This document shows, one piece after another, positions 17,576 to 26,880 of a DNA stretch of 64,000 bases. The stretch is from Dechloromonas aromatica (nom. nud.) (GTDB lineage: Bacteria > Pseudomonadota > Gammaproteobacteria > Burkholderiales > Rhodocyclaceae). Position numbers and translations under genes: made by a program. A model generated the notes under the pieces. It saw only the letters and a program-made list of their open reading frames with translations. It was not told where the DNA came from and searched no databases. The stretch is taken from positions 1 to 64,000 of the forward strand of contig JAFIHA010000054.1 of the NCBI GenBank assembly GCA_017848965.1, in the 5' to 3' direction. How positions within the stretch are numbered: the first letter of the stretch is position 1; the number at the start of each line of letters is the position of its first letter.

Positions 17576-18563
17576 CGACGGACTGGAAAAGAGCGCGACC
17601 CTGCTCATCGCGCTGGGCGAGGACCACGCCGCCGAAGTGCTCAAGCACCTCGGCCCGCGCGAGGTGCAAAAGCTCGGCCATGCGATGGCCGCCCTCAAGT
17701 CTGTGCCGCGGACCACGGTCGAGGCCGTGCTCGACAACTTTCACAAGGACATCGAGGAACATTCGGCCGTCCATGTAGACACCGATAATTACATCCGCTC
17801 GGTGCTGACCAAGGCGCTCGGCGACGACAAGGCCTCCAACCTGATCTCGCGCATCCTGCAGGGCGGCGAAACCTCGGGCATCGAAGGCCTGAAGTGGATG
17901 GACGCACAGACCGTCGCCGACCTGATCAAGAACGAGCACCCGCAGATCATCGCCACCATCCTCGTGCACCTCGAACACGACCACGCCAGCGAAATCCTCA
18001 ACCACTTCACCGAGCGCCTGCGCAACGACGTCGTGCTGCGCATCGCCACCCTGGAAGGTATCCAGCCTTCGGCGCTGCGCGAGTTGAACGAGGCGATGCT
18101 GCGCATCCTCTCCGGCTCGGCCAGCATCAAGCGGACGGCGATGGGCGGCGTGCGCACCGTCGCCGAAATCCTCAACTTCATCGGCACCGCCAACGAAACC
18201 TCGGTGGTCGACGCGATCCGCGAGTACGACCCCGACCTGGCGCAGAAGATCCTCGACGAGATGTTCGTCTTCGAGAACCTGATGGACATCGACGACCGCT
18301 CGATCCAGATGATCCTGCGCGAAGTCCAGTCCGACTCGCTGGTCCTCGCGCTGAAAGGCGCCTCGCCGGAACTGCGCGAGAAGATCTTCAAGAACATGTC
18401 GCAACGCGCCGCGGAAATGCTGCGCGAGGATCTCGAGTCGAAGGGTCCGGTCCGCCTCTCCGAAGTCGAGGCGGAACAGAAGGAAATCCTCAAGGTGGTC
18501 CGCCGACTGGCCGACGAAGGACAGATCGTCCTCGGCGGCGCCGGCGGCGAGCAGATGATCTAA
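17565..18563 (+). CDS. fliG: Flagellar motor switch protein FliG
   Basis: 332 aa, normal length. N-terminal FliF-binding domain (KSATLLIALGEDHAAEVLKH), middle domain with the EHPQIIATILVHLEHDHA hallmark, and a C-terminal torque domain with the charged helix (DDRSIQMILREVQSDSLVLA). It forms the rotor ring under the MS ring and meets the stators. Second gene of the fliFGHIJ operon. Confidence 0.97.
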   Translation: MPADDGLEKSATLLIALGEDHAAEVLKHLGPREVQKLGHAMAALKSVPRTTVEAVLDNFHKDIEEHSAVHVDTDNYIRSVLTKALGDDKASNLISRILQGGETSGIEGLKWMDAQTVADLIKNEHPQIIATILVHLEHDHASEILNHFTERLRNDVVLRIATLEGIQPSALRELNEAMLRILSGSASIKRTAMGGVRTVAEILNFIGTANETSVVDAIREYDPDLAQKILDEMFVFENLMDIDDRSIQMILREVQSDSLVLALKGASPELREKIFKNMSQRAAEMLREDLESKGPVRLSEVEAEQKEILKVVRRLADEGQIVLGGAGGEQMI

Positions 18564-18566
18564 GGC

Positions 18567-19280
18567 ATGGCTGGCGTCATTCCCAAGGAACAACTGGCCG
18601 CCTACCAGCGCTGGCAAGCCAACGCCTTCGACGCTCCCGCCGCGCCGCCGGCGGCGCCCGCGCGCGAAGCGGAAGCGGCGCCGGGCACAACGCTGCCGGA
18701 AGCGGAAAGCGAAAGCGTCGACGCTACCTCGTTCACCCTGCCGACCGCCGACGAAATCGAGCAGATGCACGAACAGGCCCATGACGAGGGCTATCGCGCC
18801 GGTTACGAAGAAGGCTTGCAAGCCGCTCAAGCGGCGACGCTCGCCGCGCGCGAGCAGGAAGTCGCCCGCCTGGCGGCAATGACAGGCGCCCTGCGCGACG
18901 CCCTGAACCGCCTCGATCAGGAAGTCGCCGAGCAATTGCTCGACCTGGCGCTGGAAGTTGCCGCGCAAGTCGTCGGCAGCAGCCTGAAAACCCAGCGCGA
19001 GCTGCTGCTGCCGGTGATCCGCGAAGCGCTGCAGGCGCTGCCGCTGCATCACGGCAGCATCGCCCTGCACGCCAACCCGGACGACCTTGACCACCTGCGC
19101 GACGCGCTCGACGAGCTGGTCGCGCAGAGCAATCTGAAGCTGGTGCCGGATAGCGGCATCGCCCCCGGCGGCTGCCTGCTCAAGGCCGGTCACAGCGAAG
19201 TCGATGCCAGCCTGGCGACGCGCTGGAAACGGGTGCTCGAAGCGATCGGCGTCGATCCCGACAAATGGCTGCTCCGTTGA
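18567..19280 (+). CDS. fliH: Flagellar assembly protein FliH
   Basis: 237 aa. The Ala/Glu-rich N-terminus is followed by the glycine-repeat helix ([20 protein letters not shown]) and the V-ATPase-E-like C-terminal domain ([20 protein letters not shown], then [20 protein letters not shown]). It is the peripheral stalk and negative regulator of the FliI ATPase. It starts three bases after fliG and overlaps fliI by 16 bases. Confidence 0.93.
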   Translation: MAGVIPKEQLAAYQRWQANAFDAPAAPPAAPAREAEAAPGTTLPEAESESVDATSFTLPTADEIEQMHEQAHDEGYRAGYEEGLQAAQAATLAAREQEVARLAAMTGALRDALNRLDQEVAEQLLDLALEVAAQVVGSSLKTQRELLLPVIREALQALPLHHGSIALHANPDDLDHLRDALDELVAQSNLKLVPDSGIAPGGCLLKAGHSEVDASLATRWKRVLEAIGVDPDKWLLR

Positions 19281-20683
19281 ACGAAACCCCGATCGACCAC
19301 GGCGGACGCTGGCAGAAATTCCTCGACGGCTGCCGGCTCGCCGCCGGCAATGCGCAGCCGCTCTGGCCGAGCGGCCGTCTGACCCGGATCAACGGCCTGG
19401 TCATGGAGGCTTCCGGGCTCAAGCTGCCGCTCGGCAGCACCTGCCGCATCTATCCGACCATCGGTGCCCCCGTTGAAGCCGAAGTCGTCGGCTTTGCCGG
19501 CGAAAAACTCTACCTGATGCCGTCCGACGAAGTCTTCGGCCTCGCCCCCGGCGCCCGCGTCGTTCCCTTCGACGCCCCCAGCCCGGCCCCGCAGATCGAC
19601 CAGCCCGGCCACCTGAAACGGCGCGCCATCGACCGCGCCAAGCAGGTACCGGTCGGCGACGAACTGCTCGGCCGCGTCGTCGACGGCGTCGGCCGCCCGC
19701 TCGACGGCCAGGGACCGCTGCACGCCGCGCACGCCCGGCCGCTGCAGAGCCGGCCGATCAACCCGATGAGCCGGGCGGCGATCGAACACCCGCTAGACGT
19801 CGGCATCCGCGCCATCAACGCTCTGCTCACCGTCGGCCGCGGCCAGCGCATGGGCCTGTTCGCCGGTTCCGGCGTCGGCAAGTCGGTGCTGCTCGGCATG
19901 ATGGCGCGTTACACCGAAGCCGAAGTGATCGTCGTCGGCCTGATCGGCGAGCGCGGTCGCGAAGTCAAGGAGTTCATCGAGCAGATTCTCGGCGAGGAAG
20001 GCCGGCGCCGTTCCGTCGTCGTTGCCGCCCCGGCCGATACCGGACCGCTGATGCGCCTGCAGGGCGCCGCCTACGCAACGACGATCGCCGAATACTTCCG
20101 CGATCAGGGCCGCCAGGTCCTGCTGATCATGGACTCGCTCACCCGCTACGCCATGGCGCAACGGGAAATCGCCCTGGCCATCGGCGAACCGCCGGCGACC
20201 CGCGGCTATCCGCCGTCGGTTTTCGCCCGCCTGCCGCAACTGGTCGAGCGCGCCGGCAACGGGCCGGAAGGCGGCGGTTCGATCACCGCCTTCTACACCG
20301 TACTTGCCGAAGGCGACGACCAGCAGGACCCGATCGCCGACTCGGCGCGCGCCATCCTCGACGGCCACATCGTGCTCACCCGCAGCCTGGCCGATGCCGG
20401 CCACTACCCGGCGATCGACATCGAACAGTCGATCAGCCGCGCCATGGTCAACCTGATCGACAACCAGCAGCTCGACAACATCCGCCGCTTCAAGGTCCTG
20501 TTCTCGCGCTACCAGCGCTCGCGCGACCTGATCGCGGTCGGCGCCTACGTTCCCGGCTCCGACCCGGTGCTCGACCAGGCCGTGGCCAACTATCCGAACA
20601 TGGAAGCCTTCCTGCAACAGCGGATCGACGAGAAATCCGATTTCCCGACCGGGGTCGCCCACCTCGCCCAGCTTTTCATGTAA
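19265..20683 (+). CDS. fliI: Flagellum-specific ATP synthase FliI
   Basis: 472 aa. F1-beta-like ATPase of the flagellar type III exporter. Walker [18 protein letters not shown] near residue 200, [20 protein letters not shown], Walker B region [20 protein letters not shown], and the conserved [20 protein letters not shown]. It energises substrate unfolding and delivery at the export gate. Confidence 0.97.
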   Translation: MAAPLNETPIDHGGRWQKFLDGCRLAAGNAQPLWPSGRLTRINGLVMEASGLKLPLGSTCRIYPTIGAPVEAEVVGFAGEKLYLMPSDEVFGLAPGARVVPFDAPSPAPQIDQPGHLKRRAIDRAKQVPVGDELLGRVVDGVGRPLDGQGPLHAAHARPLQSRPINPMSRAAIEHPLDVGIRAINALLTVGRGQRMGLFAGSGVGKSVLLGMMARYTEAEVIVVGLIGERGREVKEFIEQILGEEGRRRSVVVAAPADTGPLMRLQGAAYATTIAEYFRDQGRQVLLIMDSLTRYAMAQREIALAIGEPPATRGYPPSVFARLPQLVERAGNGPEGGGSITAFYTVLAEGDDQQDPIADSARAILDGHIVLTRSLADAGHYPAIDIEQSISRAMVNLIDNQQLDNIRRFKVLFSRYQRSRDLIAVGAYVPGSDPVLDQAVANYPNMEAFLQQRIDEKSDFPTGVAHLAQLFM

Positions 20684-20686
20684 GCC

Positions 20687-21145
20687 ATGAGTTCCACCTT
20701 CTCCCTGCAGCCCCTGCTCGAACTGATGCAGGAAAAGACTGACGAAGCCACCCGCCGCCTTGGCCAGCTTATCGCCGCCGAGCAGAACGCCCGCAGTCGC
20801 CTGCAGATGCTCGAGAACTACCGTGCCGAATACGCGGAGCGGCTGCGCCAGGCCATCTCGCAAGGGATCACCCGACAAGTGCTGGCCAACTACCAGGACT
20901 TCCTGGCCCGCATTGACGAGGCGATCCTGCAACAGCGGAAAATCGTCAGCCAGTCGGAAAACAACACGGCCCGCGGCCAGCAGGACTGGCAGGAAAAGAA
21001 CACCCGTCTGAAGGCGATCGGTACACTCTCCGACCGCCACGACGAACGCGAGCGGCGCAAGGAAGACAAGAAGGAACAAAAGCTGCTGGACGAATTCACC
21101 ACCCGGAAATTCGCCACCCGGTCGAAAGACGGCACGCCGGAATAG
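20687..21145 (+). CDS. fliJ: Flagellar export protein FliJ
   Basis: 152 aa, almost wholly coiled coil (RLGQLIAAEQNARSRLQMLE, then NYQDFLARIDEAILQQRKIV) with a basic C-terminus (RKEDKKEQKLLDEF). It sits in the centre of the FliI hexamer like an F1 gamma stalk. Last gene of the fliF operon. Confidence 0.93.
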   Translation: MSSTFSLQPLLELMQEKTDEATRRLGQLIAAEQNARSRLQMLENYRAEYAERLRQAISQGITRQVLANYQDFLARIDEAILQQRKIVSQSENNTARGQQDWQEKNTRLKAIGTLSDRHDERERRKEDKKEQKLLDEFTTRKFATRSKDGTPE

Positions 21146-21200
21146 CGGGCGTGCGCAATCGGCGGCGGAGAACGCGGTTGAGCGGAACAAGCCCGCGACC

Positions 21201-21216
21201 CGGCACGTTAATTGCT
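21201..21216 (+). promoter_or_regulatory. Putative sigma-54 promoter of fliKLMNOPQR
   Basis: CGGCACGTTAATTGCT matches TGGCACG-N4-TTGCT at all but the first base, with exact GG-N10-GC spacing. The fliK ATG is 35 bases downstream of the end of the box. The 105-base gap between fliJ and fliK otherwise shows nothing. Confidence 0.85.
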
Positions 21217-21250
21217 GAACCCCTGGTGCAAGCATAAACCAGGAATCATC

Positions 21251-23311
21251 ATGGGCATCGAAGCCTTACTGCACTCGACCATCCACGGCCGCCACGGCAA
21301 AAACACCGGCAATTCCCAGAACGCCGGTGGGGAATCACTGGCCGGCGGCTTTGCCGGGCTGTTGCAAGGCCACCTGAGCAGCCCCCTGGGCCCAAGCGAA
21401 GCCACGGACGGCAAGTCCTCGCCGCTGATGAGCGACGACGCGTCGACGCCACTACTCGCCGACACTGCGCTTGCCGACCCCGCCCTACTCGCCACCATCA
21501 TTCCGGCAGTCGGCAGCACGGAGCCTCGCCCGTCCCGCCCCGTCGATGCAAAAGCGCCCGCGGCAAACGACCAACCCGCGCCGACAGAGAGCAGCAGCGC
21601 AAAGCGGAGCGCCCCGCAAGACGCCCTGGCTGCCGCCGCCTCCGCCCTCGACGCGATCACGCCGAGAAACGCCGCGCCGGTCGGCGAAGCGGCCGAAAGC
21701 ACGACCCGCATCGCGCCTTCGAGCAACGCTCCCCGCCCCCCTGCCACCCCGGCAACGCCGATCGTCGACAGCAGGCGCTTCACCGACCAACTTGCCCTGG
21801 CAAGCACCCGCACTGCCGCCCCGACCACGGCACAAGGCGACAGCCAGGCAAACCGTCAGGCCAGCACCGGCGAGCAGACACTGACAACCGAGATACCCGC
21901 CGCAACGAGCGCCACAACCCCGAGCGTGAGCAACGACAACAACGCCCGAGGCATTGCACGGAAACCTGCCAGCGTCACGCCCGCCACGCAGCCCGCGCAG
22001 CAAACGCAGCAAAACATGGCGGAAAAGCCAGCGCCGACCCAGCGCAAGGCCATTGACCAGGCTTTCACCAGCGACCGGCGAAATCTCGCCACAGCCTCGG
22101 CAAACGCCCCGGCAAACGCCCCGGCAAACGCATCGGCCGACCCGCTGGCATCGGCCACCCGCGCGGCAAGTCCGACCCAGCCGGCGACGACCAGCAGCGA
22201 CACTCCCTTGCCCGTCAACAACCAGGCGAGAGGCATTGCCACCGGGATCGAGCGCATGCCAGAGACGCCGAGCGCGCCGACGCCTGCGTTCGAGTTTGCA
22301 AGCGCGCAGCGCCCTGCGCCGCGCCCGCTCCCCAGCGCCCAGCCTGCTGTCAGTTCGCAGCCGACGCCGGACGTCGATACCGCGCCGGAAGACCCGACAC
22401 CCGTTCTCGCCAAAACCACGCAGAACCAGGTCCAGACATCGTCGGCACCGCTCCCGAGCGTCCCGTTGAGCAGCGCGACGGCGGCACCGGCCATCGTGAC
22501 GGCTGCCACCACCGAATCCCTGTCCGGGCGCCGAGCAGCGATCCGCAACACCGTTCAGGAAAGTCGCGGCACACCTCCTTCCCCGCTTGCCGCGGCAAGC
22601 GATGCTGGCGATGAAGCCTTCGCCGTACCCCAAACCGGGCAAGCGATCCGTGGCGCCGCCAGTGCATCGCCAGTCGCCGCAAGCCAAGCACAAAGCGCTG
22701 CGATCGCGGTAACGACCGACGTCAAACCGGAGAACACGGACGGCTCCAGCGTCCCGAGTGACTCGGCAAAACTTGCCGCCATGCCGGCAGCGCCGGCAAA
22801 TACCGCGCCCCCGGCTGGACTTGCCGTGAGTGGCGAAGCGAGCGCAGCGCAGCATCCCGAAACCACTCTCCAGCTAGCCACCCATCTGCGCGATCCGCGC
22901 TGGGGCGAACAGCTTGGCGAACGTGTCGTGGTCCTGGCCCAGGGAGAAAAGAACTCGTCGGCGCAAATCGATATCAACCCGGCCCAGCTCGGGCCGATCC
23001 GGGTCAAGATCGACATGAACGGCGACCAGGTCTCCGTACAGTTCTCCAGCGCCTCGTCGGAAGTCCGCCAGGTACTGGAAGACGCCTTGCCGCGTCTGCG
23101 CGAACAGCTGGCGAACTCGGGCATCCAGCTTGGCCAGGCCAACGTCGGCTCGCAGTCGCAGCAAACGCCGCGCGAGGCTTTTGCCCAATCCACACCCTCG
23201 CCCCGTTCCCCTGGCGAAGGCGCTATACTTCCCGCTGAATCGCCGCTGGAGGCACAATCCTCCGGTCGCTTGATCCAGAGCGGACGTGGTCTGGTTGACC
23301 TGTTCGCCTAA
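21251..23311 (+). CDS. fliK: Flagellar hook-length control protein FliK
   Basis: 686 aa from the ATG at 21251, behind AGGA. An earlier TTG at 21212 lies inside the promoter and is rejected. Residues 1-530 are a long Ala/Pro/Ser/Thr ruler-like region without predicted fold. Residues about 540-635 are the Flg_hook switch domain (RWGEQLGERVVVLAQGEKNS, then AQIDINPAQLGPIRVKIDMN, then LREQLANSGIQLGQANVG). It measures the hook and makes FlhB change export specificity. First gene of the large export operon. Confidence 0.93.
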   Translation: MGIEALLHSTIHGRHGKNTGNSQNAGGESLAGGFAGLLQGHLSSPLGPSEATDGKSSPLMSDDASTPLLADTALADPALLATIIPAVGSTEPRPSRPVDAKAPAANDQPAPTESSSAKRSAPQDALAAAASALDAITPRNAAPVGEAAESTTRIAPSSNAPRPPATPATPIVDSRRFTDQLALASTRTAAPTTAQGDSQANRQASTGEQTLTTEIPAATSATTPSVSNDNNARGIARKPASVTPATQPAQQTQQNMAEKPAPTQRKAIDQAFTSDRRNLATASANAPANAPANASADPLASATRAASPTQPATTSSDTPLPVNNQARGIATGIERMPETPSAPTPAFEFASAQRPAPRPLPSAQPAVSSQPTPDVDTAPEDPTPVLAKTTQNQVQTSSAPLPSVPLSSATAAPAIVTAATTESLSGRRAAIRNTVQESRGTPPSPLAAASDAGDEAFAVPQTGQAIRGAASASPVAASQAQSAAIAVTTDVKPENTDGSSVPSDSAKLAAMPAAPANTAPPAGLAVSGEASAAQHPETTLQLATHLRDPRWGEQLGERVVVLAQGEKNSSAQIDINPAQLGPIRVKIDMNGDQVSVQFSSASSEVRQVLEDALPRLREQLANSGIQLGQANVGSQSQQTPREAFAQSTPSPRSPGEGAILPAESPLEAQSSGRLIQSGRGLVDLFA
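22099..22134 (+). repeat. Three tandem 12-bp units inside fliK
   Basis: GGCAAACGCCCC is repeated twice exactly, followed by a third variant GGCAAACGCATC, coding ANAPANAPANAS in the ruler region. In-frame slippage here would change FliK length by four residues per unit. Confidence 0.85.
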
Positions 23312-23347
23312 AGAAGATGACCCGAGGGTAAAAGGAGAGGGAGAATC

Positions 23348-23917
23348 ATGGCGAAGGATGCGAAGCCAGCCGAAGAGGGCAGCGAAGCCCCACCGAAGAA
23401 AAGCAAGAAACTGATCATCATCATCGTGGCGGTCGTCTTGCTGCTGGTCATCGCCGGCGGCGCCGCGGCGCTTCTGCTGAAGAAGGATGCCGACGCCGAG
23501 GCGGGCGACGAGGAAGTGGCGGAAGAAACCGACAAGCCGGCCAAGAAGTCGGCCAAGAAGAAGGATCACGGCGCGCCGCCGGTCTTCGTCAACCTTGACG
23601 CCTTCACGGTCAACCTGGTCCCGGAAACCGGCGACCAGTACCTGCAAGTCGTCCTCTCGCTGGAACTCGACAATCCGGAAGCGCAGGCGCAACTGACGCA
23701 ACTGATGCCGCGCATCCGCAACAACGTGACCCTGCTGCTGTCGAGCAAGAAGGCTTCCGAACTGCTACCCAAGGAAGGCAAGGAAAAGCTGGCTGGCGAG
23801 ATCATGAACGAAATCAATTCGGCGATCGAGCCGCCGACCAAGAACAAGAAGGGCGAAGTCGTTCACGCCGAAGGCCCGGTAATCTCGGTGCTGTTCACCT
23901 CGTTCATCATCCAGTAA
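23348..23917 (+). CDS. fliL: Flagellar basal body-associated protein FliL
   Basis: 189 aa. Short basic cytoplasmic tail, one membrane helix (KLIIIIVAVVLLLVIAGGAA), an acidic/lysine-rich linker and a periplasmic stomatin-like domain (PPVFVNLDAFTVNLVPETGD, then YLQVVLSLELDNPEAQAQLT). It supports the stators. Strong ribosome site AAAGGAGAGGG. Confidence 0.95.
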   Translation: MAKDAKPAEEGSEAPPKKSKKLIIIIVAVVLLLVIAGGAAALLLKKDADAEAGDEEVAEETDKPAKKSAKKKDHGAPPVFVNLDAFTVNLVPETGDQYLQVVLSLELDNPEAQAQLTQLMPRIRNNVTLLLSSKKASELLPKEGKEKLAGEIMNEINSAIEPPTKNKKGEVVHAEGPVISVLFTSFIIQ

Positions 23918-23923
23918 GGAGCC

Positions 23924-24937
23924 ATGGCTGGCGACTTTCTCTCCCAGGACGAAGTTGACGCCCTGCTCAAGGGCGTCACTGGGGAAACCGACGATCCGGA
24001 AGAAGGCGGCGGGGACGAATCCGGGATTCGCGCCTACAACCTGGGCACCCAGGAGCGCATCGTCCGCGGCCGGATGCCGACGCTGGAACTGGTCAACGAG
24101 CGTTTCGCCCGTTACCTGCGCATCGGCCTCTTCAACTACATGCACCGCAACGCGGAAATCTCGGTCGGTCCGATCCGCGTGCAGAAGTACAGCGAGTTCA
24201 TCCGCAACCTGGTCGTCCCGACCAACCTGAATCTGGTCGCGGCCAAGCCGCTGCGCGGCACGGCGCTGTTCGTCTTCGACCCCAATCTGGTCTTCCTGGT
24301 CGTCGACAACATGTTCGGCGGCGACGGCCGCTTCCATACCCGCGTCGAGGGGCGTGATTTCACCGCCACCGAGCAACGCATCATCCAGGGCTTGCTGGGC
24401 GTCGTCTTCGCCGAATATTCGAAGGCCTGGAAGCCGGTGCACACCATCCAGTTCGAGTACATCCGCTCGGAGATGAACTCGCAGTTCGCCAACATCGCGA
24501 CACCATCGGAAATCGTCGTCTCGACCTCGTTCACGCTGGAATTCGGCGGCGCCACCGCCGACATGCACATCTGTTTCCCGTACTCGATGCTCGAGCCGAT
24601 CCGCGACCTGCTCTACAGCACGATGCAGAGCGACCAGCTATCGACCGACAAGCGCTGGATCAGTACCTTGCGCAGACAATTGCAGGGGGCCGAAGTGGAA
24701 ATCGTCGCCCAGCTTGGCTCGGGCAAGATTTCGTTGCGCGAGATCCTCCGCCTGAAGCCCGGCGACGTCATTCACATCACCATCCCGGCCAGCATCGAAG
24801 CACTGGTGGACAATGTTCCGTTGATGGAATGCAGTTACGGCCAGCAGAACGGGCAGTACGCCCTGAAGGTCGAAAAATTCATAGCCTCACCCCCCGAATT
24901 GAGCGGCGACCCCGCCAAGGGAGACAAGAATGTCTGA
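23924..24937 (+). CDS. fliM: Flagellar motor switch protein FliM
   Basis: 337 aa. The N-terminal CheY-binding region LSQDEVDALLKGV is followed by the middle CheC-like domain (RIVRGRMPTLELVNERFARY) and the C-terminal FliN-like SpoA domain (GSGKISLREILRLKPGDVIH). C-ring component that receives CheY-P. Overlaps fliN by 8 bases. Confidence 0.97.
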   Translation: MAGDFLSQDEVDALLKGVTGETDDPEEGGGDESGIRAYNLGTQERIVRGRMPTLELVNERFARYLRIGLFNYMHRNAEISVGPIRVQKYSEFIRNLVVPTNLNLVAAKPLRGTALFVFDPNLVFLVVDNMFGGDGRFHTRVEGRDFTATEQRIIQGLLGVVFAEYSKAWKPVHTIQFEYIRSEMNSQFANIATPSEIVVSTSFTLEFGGATADMHICFPYSMLEPIRDLLYSTMQSDQLSTDKRWISTLRRQLQGAEVEIVAQLGSGKISLREILRLKPGDVIHITIPASIEALVDNVPLMECSYGQQNGQYALKVEKFIASPPELSGDPAKGDKNV

Positions 24938-25370
24938 AGAAATGCAGGAGCCCGGCATGGCCGAAGAGCAGATCAGCGATGACGACTGGGCCGCCGCCAT
25001 GGCCGAACAGGCCACCATCGACGCCGGCGGAGCAGCTGCCCAGCCGGCGGCGCAACCGGCCGACATCTTCCCTTCCTTCGCTGCGCCACCGGCAACCGGC
25101 GGCGTCATGAACGAACTCGACATGATTCTGGATATCCCGGTCCAGATCACCGTCGAGCTCGGCCGCACCAAGATCACCATCAAGAACCTGCTGCAGCTCG
25201 CCCATGGCTCGGTCGTCGAACTCGACGCGATGGCCGGCGAACCGATGGATGTCCTGGTCAATGGCACCTTGATTGCCCAGGGCGAAGTGGTGGTGGTCAA
25301 TGACAAGTTCGGCATCCGGCTGACCGACATCATCACGCCTTCGGAGCGCATGCGCAAGATCAACCGCTGA
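24930..25370 (+). CDS. fliN: Flagellar motor switch protein FliN
   Basis: 146 aa. The acidic N-terminal half is variable. The C-terminal SpoA domain is clear (MILDIPVQITVELGRTKITI, then KNLLQLAHGSVVELDAMAGE, then NDKFGIRLTDII). Base of the C-ring and docking site for FliH. Ribosome site AGGGAGA. Confidence 0.96.
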   Translation: MSEEMQEPGMAEEQISDDDWAAAMAEQATIDAGGAAAQPAAQPADIFPSFAAPPATGGVMNELDMILDIPVQITVELGRTKITIKNLLQLAHGSVVELDAMAGEPMDVLVNGTLIAQGEVVVVNDKFGIRLTDIITPSERMRKINR

Positions 25371-25378
25371 GCCGGCGC

Positions 25379-25417
25379 CCCCGGCTGCACCGTCAGAAAG
25401 CCAGCGGCCGGGGTTTT
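25379..25417 (+). terminator. Possible terminator or attenuator between fliN and fliO
   Basis: CCCCGGC at 25379-25385 pairs with GCCGGGG at 25407-25413, followed directly by TTTT and a T/G-rich stretch. It lies in the 89-base gap between fliN and fliO, inside an otherwise tightly packed operon. The large loop lowers confidence. Confidence 0.4.
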
Positions 25418-25459
25418 GGGTTTAAGATAGCGCACTTTCCTTACCTGCCGCCTGCCGCC

Positions 25460-25879
25460 TTGCCGCGCCTTCTCCCGATTTCCGCTTTTCTGCCACTACC
25501 GGCGCTCGCCGCGGAAACTGCCGCCCCCGGCATTTCCAGCGGCACTTACGTGCAGGCGACGCTGGCGCTGATCTTCATCGTCGGCCTCCTGTTCCTCGCC
25601 ACCTGGGCGGCACGCAAGGTTTCCGGCGGCAAGCGTTTCGGCCAGGGCAACATGAGGGTGATCAGCGGCATCGCGCTCGGCCCCAAGGAGCGTATCGTCC
25701 TCGTTGAAGTCGAGGAGCAGTGGCTGGTCATCGGCATCGTCCCCGGCCAGATCCGGACCCTGCACACCCTGCCCAAAGGCGTTGCCGAAAAGGCCTCGGG
25801 TGATGGCCAAGCGCCAGCCACGCCGCCTTTCGCCGACTGGCTGCAACGCATCCGCGAGCGACGCGACCATGCGGAATAA
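25460..25879 (+). CDS. fliO: Flagellar biosynthesis protein FliO
   Basis: 139 aa with a TTG start, which gives a signal-like N-terminus (PRLLPISAFLPLPALAAE). One membrane helix follows (TLALIFIVGLLFLATWAARK), then the FliO domain (VISGIALGPKERIVLVEVEE, then QWLVIGIVPGQIRTLHTLP). Helps FliP assemble. No clear ribosome site, so the exact start is uncertain. Overlaps fliP by 11 bases. Confidence 0.85.
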   Translation: MPRLLPISAFLPLPALAAETAAPGISSGTYVQATLALIFIVGLLFLATWAARKVSGGKRFGQGNMRVISGIALGPKERIVLVEVEEQWLVIGIVPGQIRTLHTLPKGVAEKASGDGQAPATPPFADWLQRIRERRDHAE

Positions 25880-26612
25880 GCTGCCCCTGGCCCTGCTCGC
25901 GCTGACTATCGCCGGCCCGGTATTCGCCCAAGCCACCGGCCTGCCGGCGGTCACCAGCACGCCGGCCGGTGGCGGCGGCACGACTTACAGCCTGACCATC
26001 CAGACGCTGGTCCTGCTGACGGCGCTGACCTTCATTCCCGCCGCCGTCCTGATGATGACCAGCTTCACCCGCATCGTCATCGTCCTTTCGCTGCTGCGCC
26101 ACGCGATGGGTACCCAGACCGCGCCGCCCAACCAGGTCCTGGTCGGGCTGTCGCTGTTCCTGACCTTCTTCATCATGGCGCCGACCCTCGACCGCATCTA
26201 CGAGGAAGCCTACGTACCGCTCGCCGAGAACCGCATCGACATCATGCAGGCCGGCGAACGCGCCGCCGTTCCCCTGCGTGCTTTCATGCTCAAGCAGACG
26301 CGGGAGGCCGACATCGCGCTGTTCGCCGGCATCGCCCGCATCGACAAGATCGAAAAACCGGAAGATGTGCCCTTCCGCATCCTGGTGCCCTCATTCGTCA
26401 TCAGCGAACTGAAGACCGCGTTCCAGATCGGCTTCATTCTCTTCATCCCCTTCCTGGTCATCGACATGGTCGTCGCCAGCATCCTGATGTCGATGGGGAT
26501 GATGATGATGTCGCCGATCATGGTCGCCCTGCCGTTCAAGCTGATGCTGTTCGTCCTCGTCGATGGCTGGCATCTGGTCATCGGCTCGCTGGTCCAGAGC
26601 TTCAACCCATGA
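25869..26612 (+). CDS. fliP: Flagellar export gate protein FliP
   Basis: 247 aa from the ATG at 25869. Cleavable signal peptide (MRNKLPLALLALTIAGPVFA), then conserved membrane segments: LTFIPAAVLMMTSFTRIVIV, QTAPPNQVLVGLSLFLTFFI and the C-terminal MMMMSPIMVALPFKLMLFVL. Forms the core pore of the export gate with FliQ and FliR. Confidence 0.97.
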   Translation: MRNKLPLALLALTIAGPVFAQATGLPAVTSTPAGGGGTTYSLTIQTLVLLTALTFIPAAVLMMTSFTRIVIVLSLLRHAMGTQTAPPNQVLVGLSLFLTFFIMAPTLDRIYEEAYVPLAENRIDIMQAGERAAVPLRAFMLKQTREADIALFAGIARIDKIEKPEDVPFRILVPSFVISELKTAFQIGFILFIPFLVIDMVVASILMSMGMMMMSPIMVALPFKLMLFVLVDGWHLVIGSLVQSFNP

Positions 26613-26878
26613 CGCCGGGCACCGTGATGGAAATCGGCCGCCAGGCCATCGAGGCGGCTCTGATGCTGTCGGCGCCGCTGCTCCTGGCGGCGCTGGTGGT
26701 CGGCCTGATCATCAGCATCTTTCAGGCGGCGACCCAGATCAACGAGGCAACGCTGCAGTTCGTGCCGAAACTGGTGGCGATCTTCCTGGTCCTGATCCTG
26801 TTCGGCCCCTGGATGCTGCAATACATGGTCGATTACATCCAGCGTCTGTTCGGCAGCATCCCGCAGCTGATCGGCTGA
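26609..26878 (+). CDS. fliQ: Flagellar export gate protein FliQ
   Basis: 89 aa with two membrane helices (ALMLSAPLLLAALVVGLIIS, then LVAIFLVLILFGPWMLQYMV) and the conserved FQAATQINEATLQFVPKL between. The start overlaps the fliP stop (ATGA). Confidence 0.97.
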   Translation: MTPGTVMEIGRQAIEAALMLSAPLLLAALVVGLIISIFQAATQINEATLQFVPKLVAIFLVLILFGPWMLQYMVDYIQRLFGSIPQLIG

Positions 26879-26880
26879 TC

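Noticed and set aside
15770..17737. Minus-strand open frame across fliF
   Set aside because: Shadow of fliF; no start signal or domain.
21212..21250. TTG at 21212 as the start of fliK
   Set aside because: It lies inside the sigma-54 box; the ATG at 21251 has a ribosome site.
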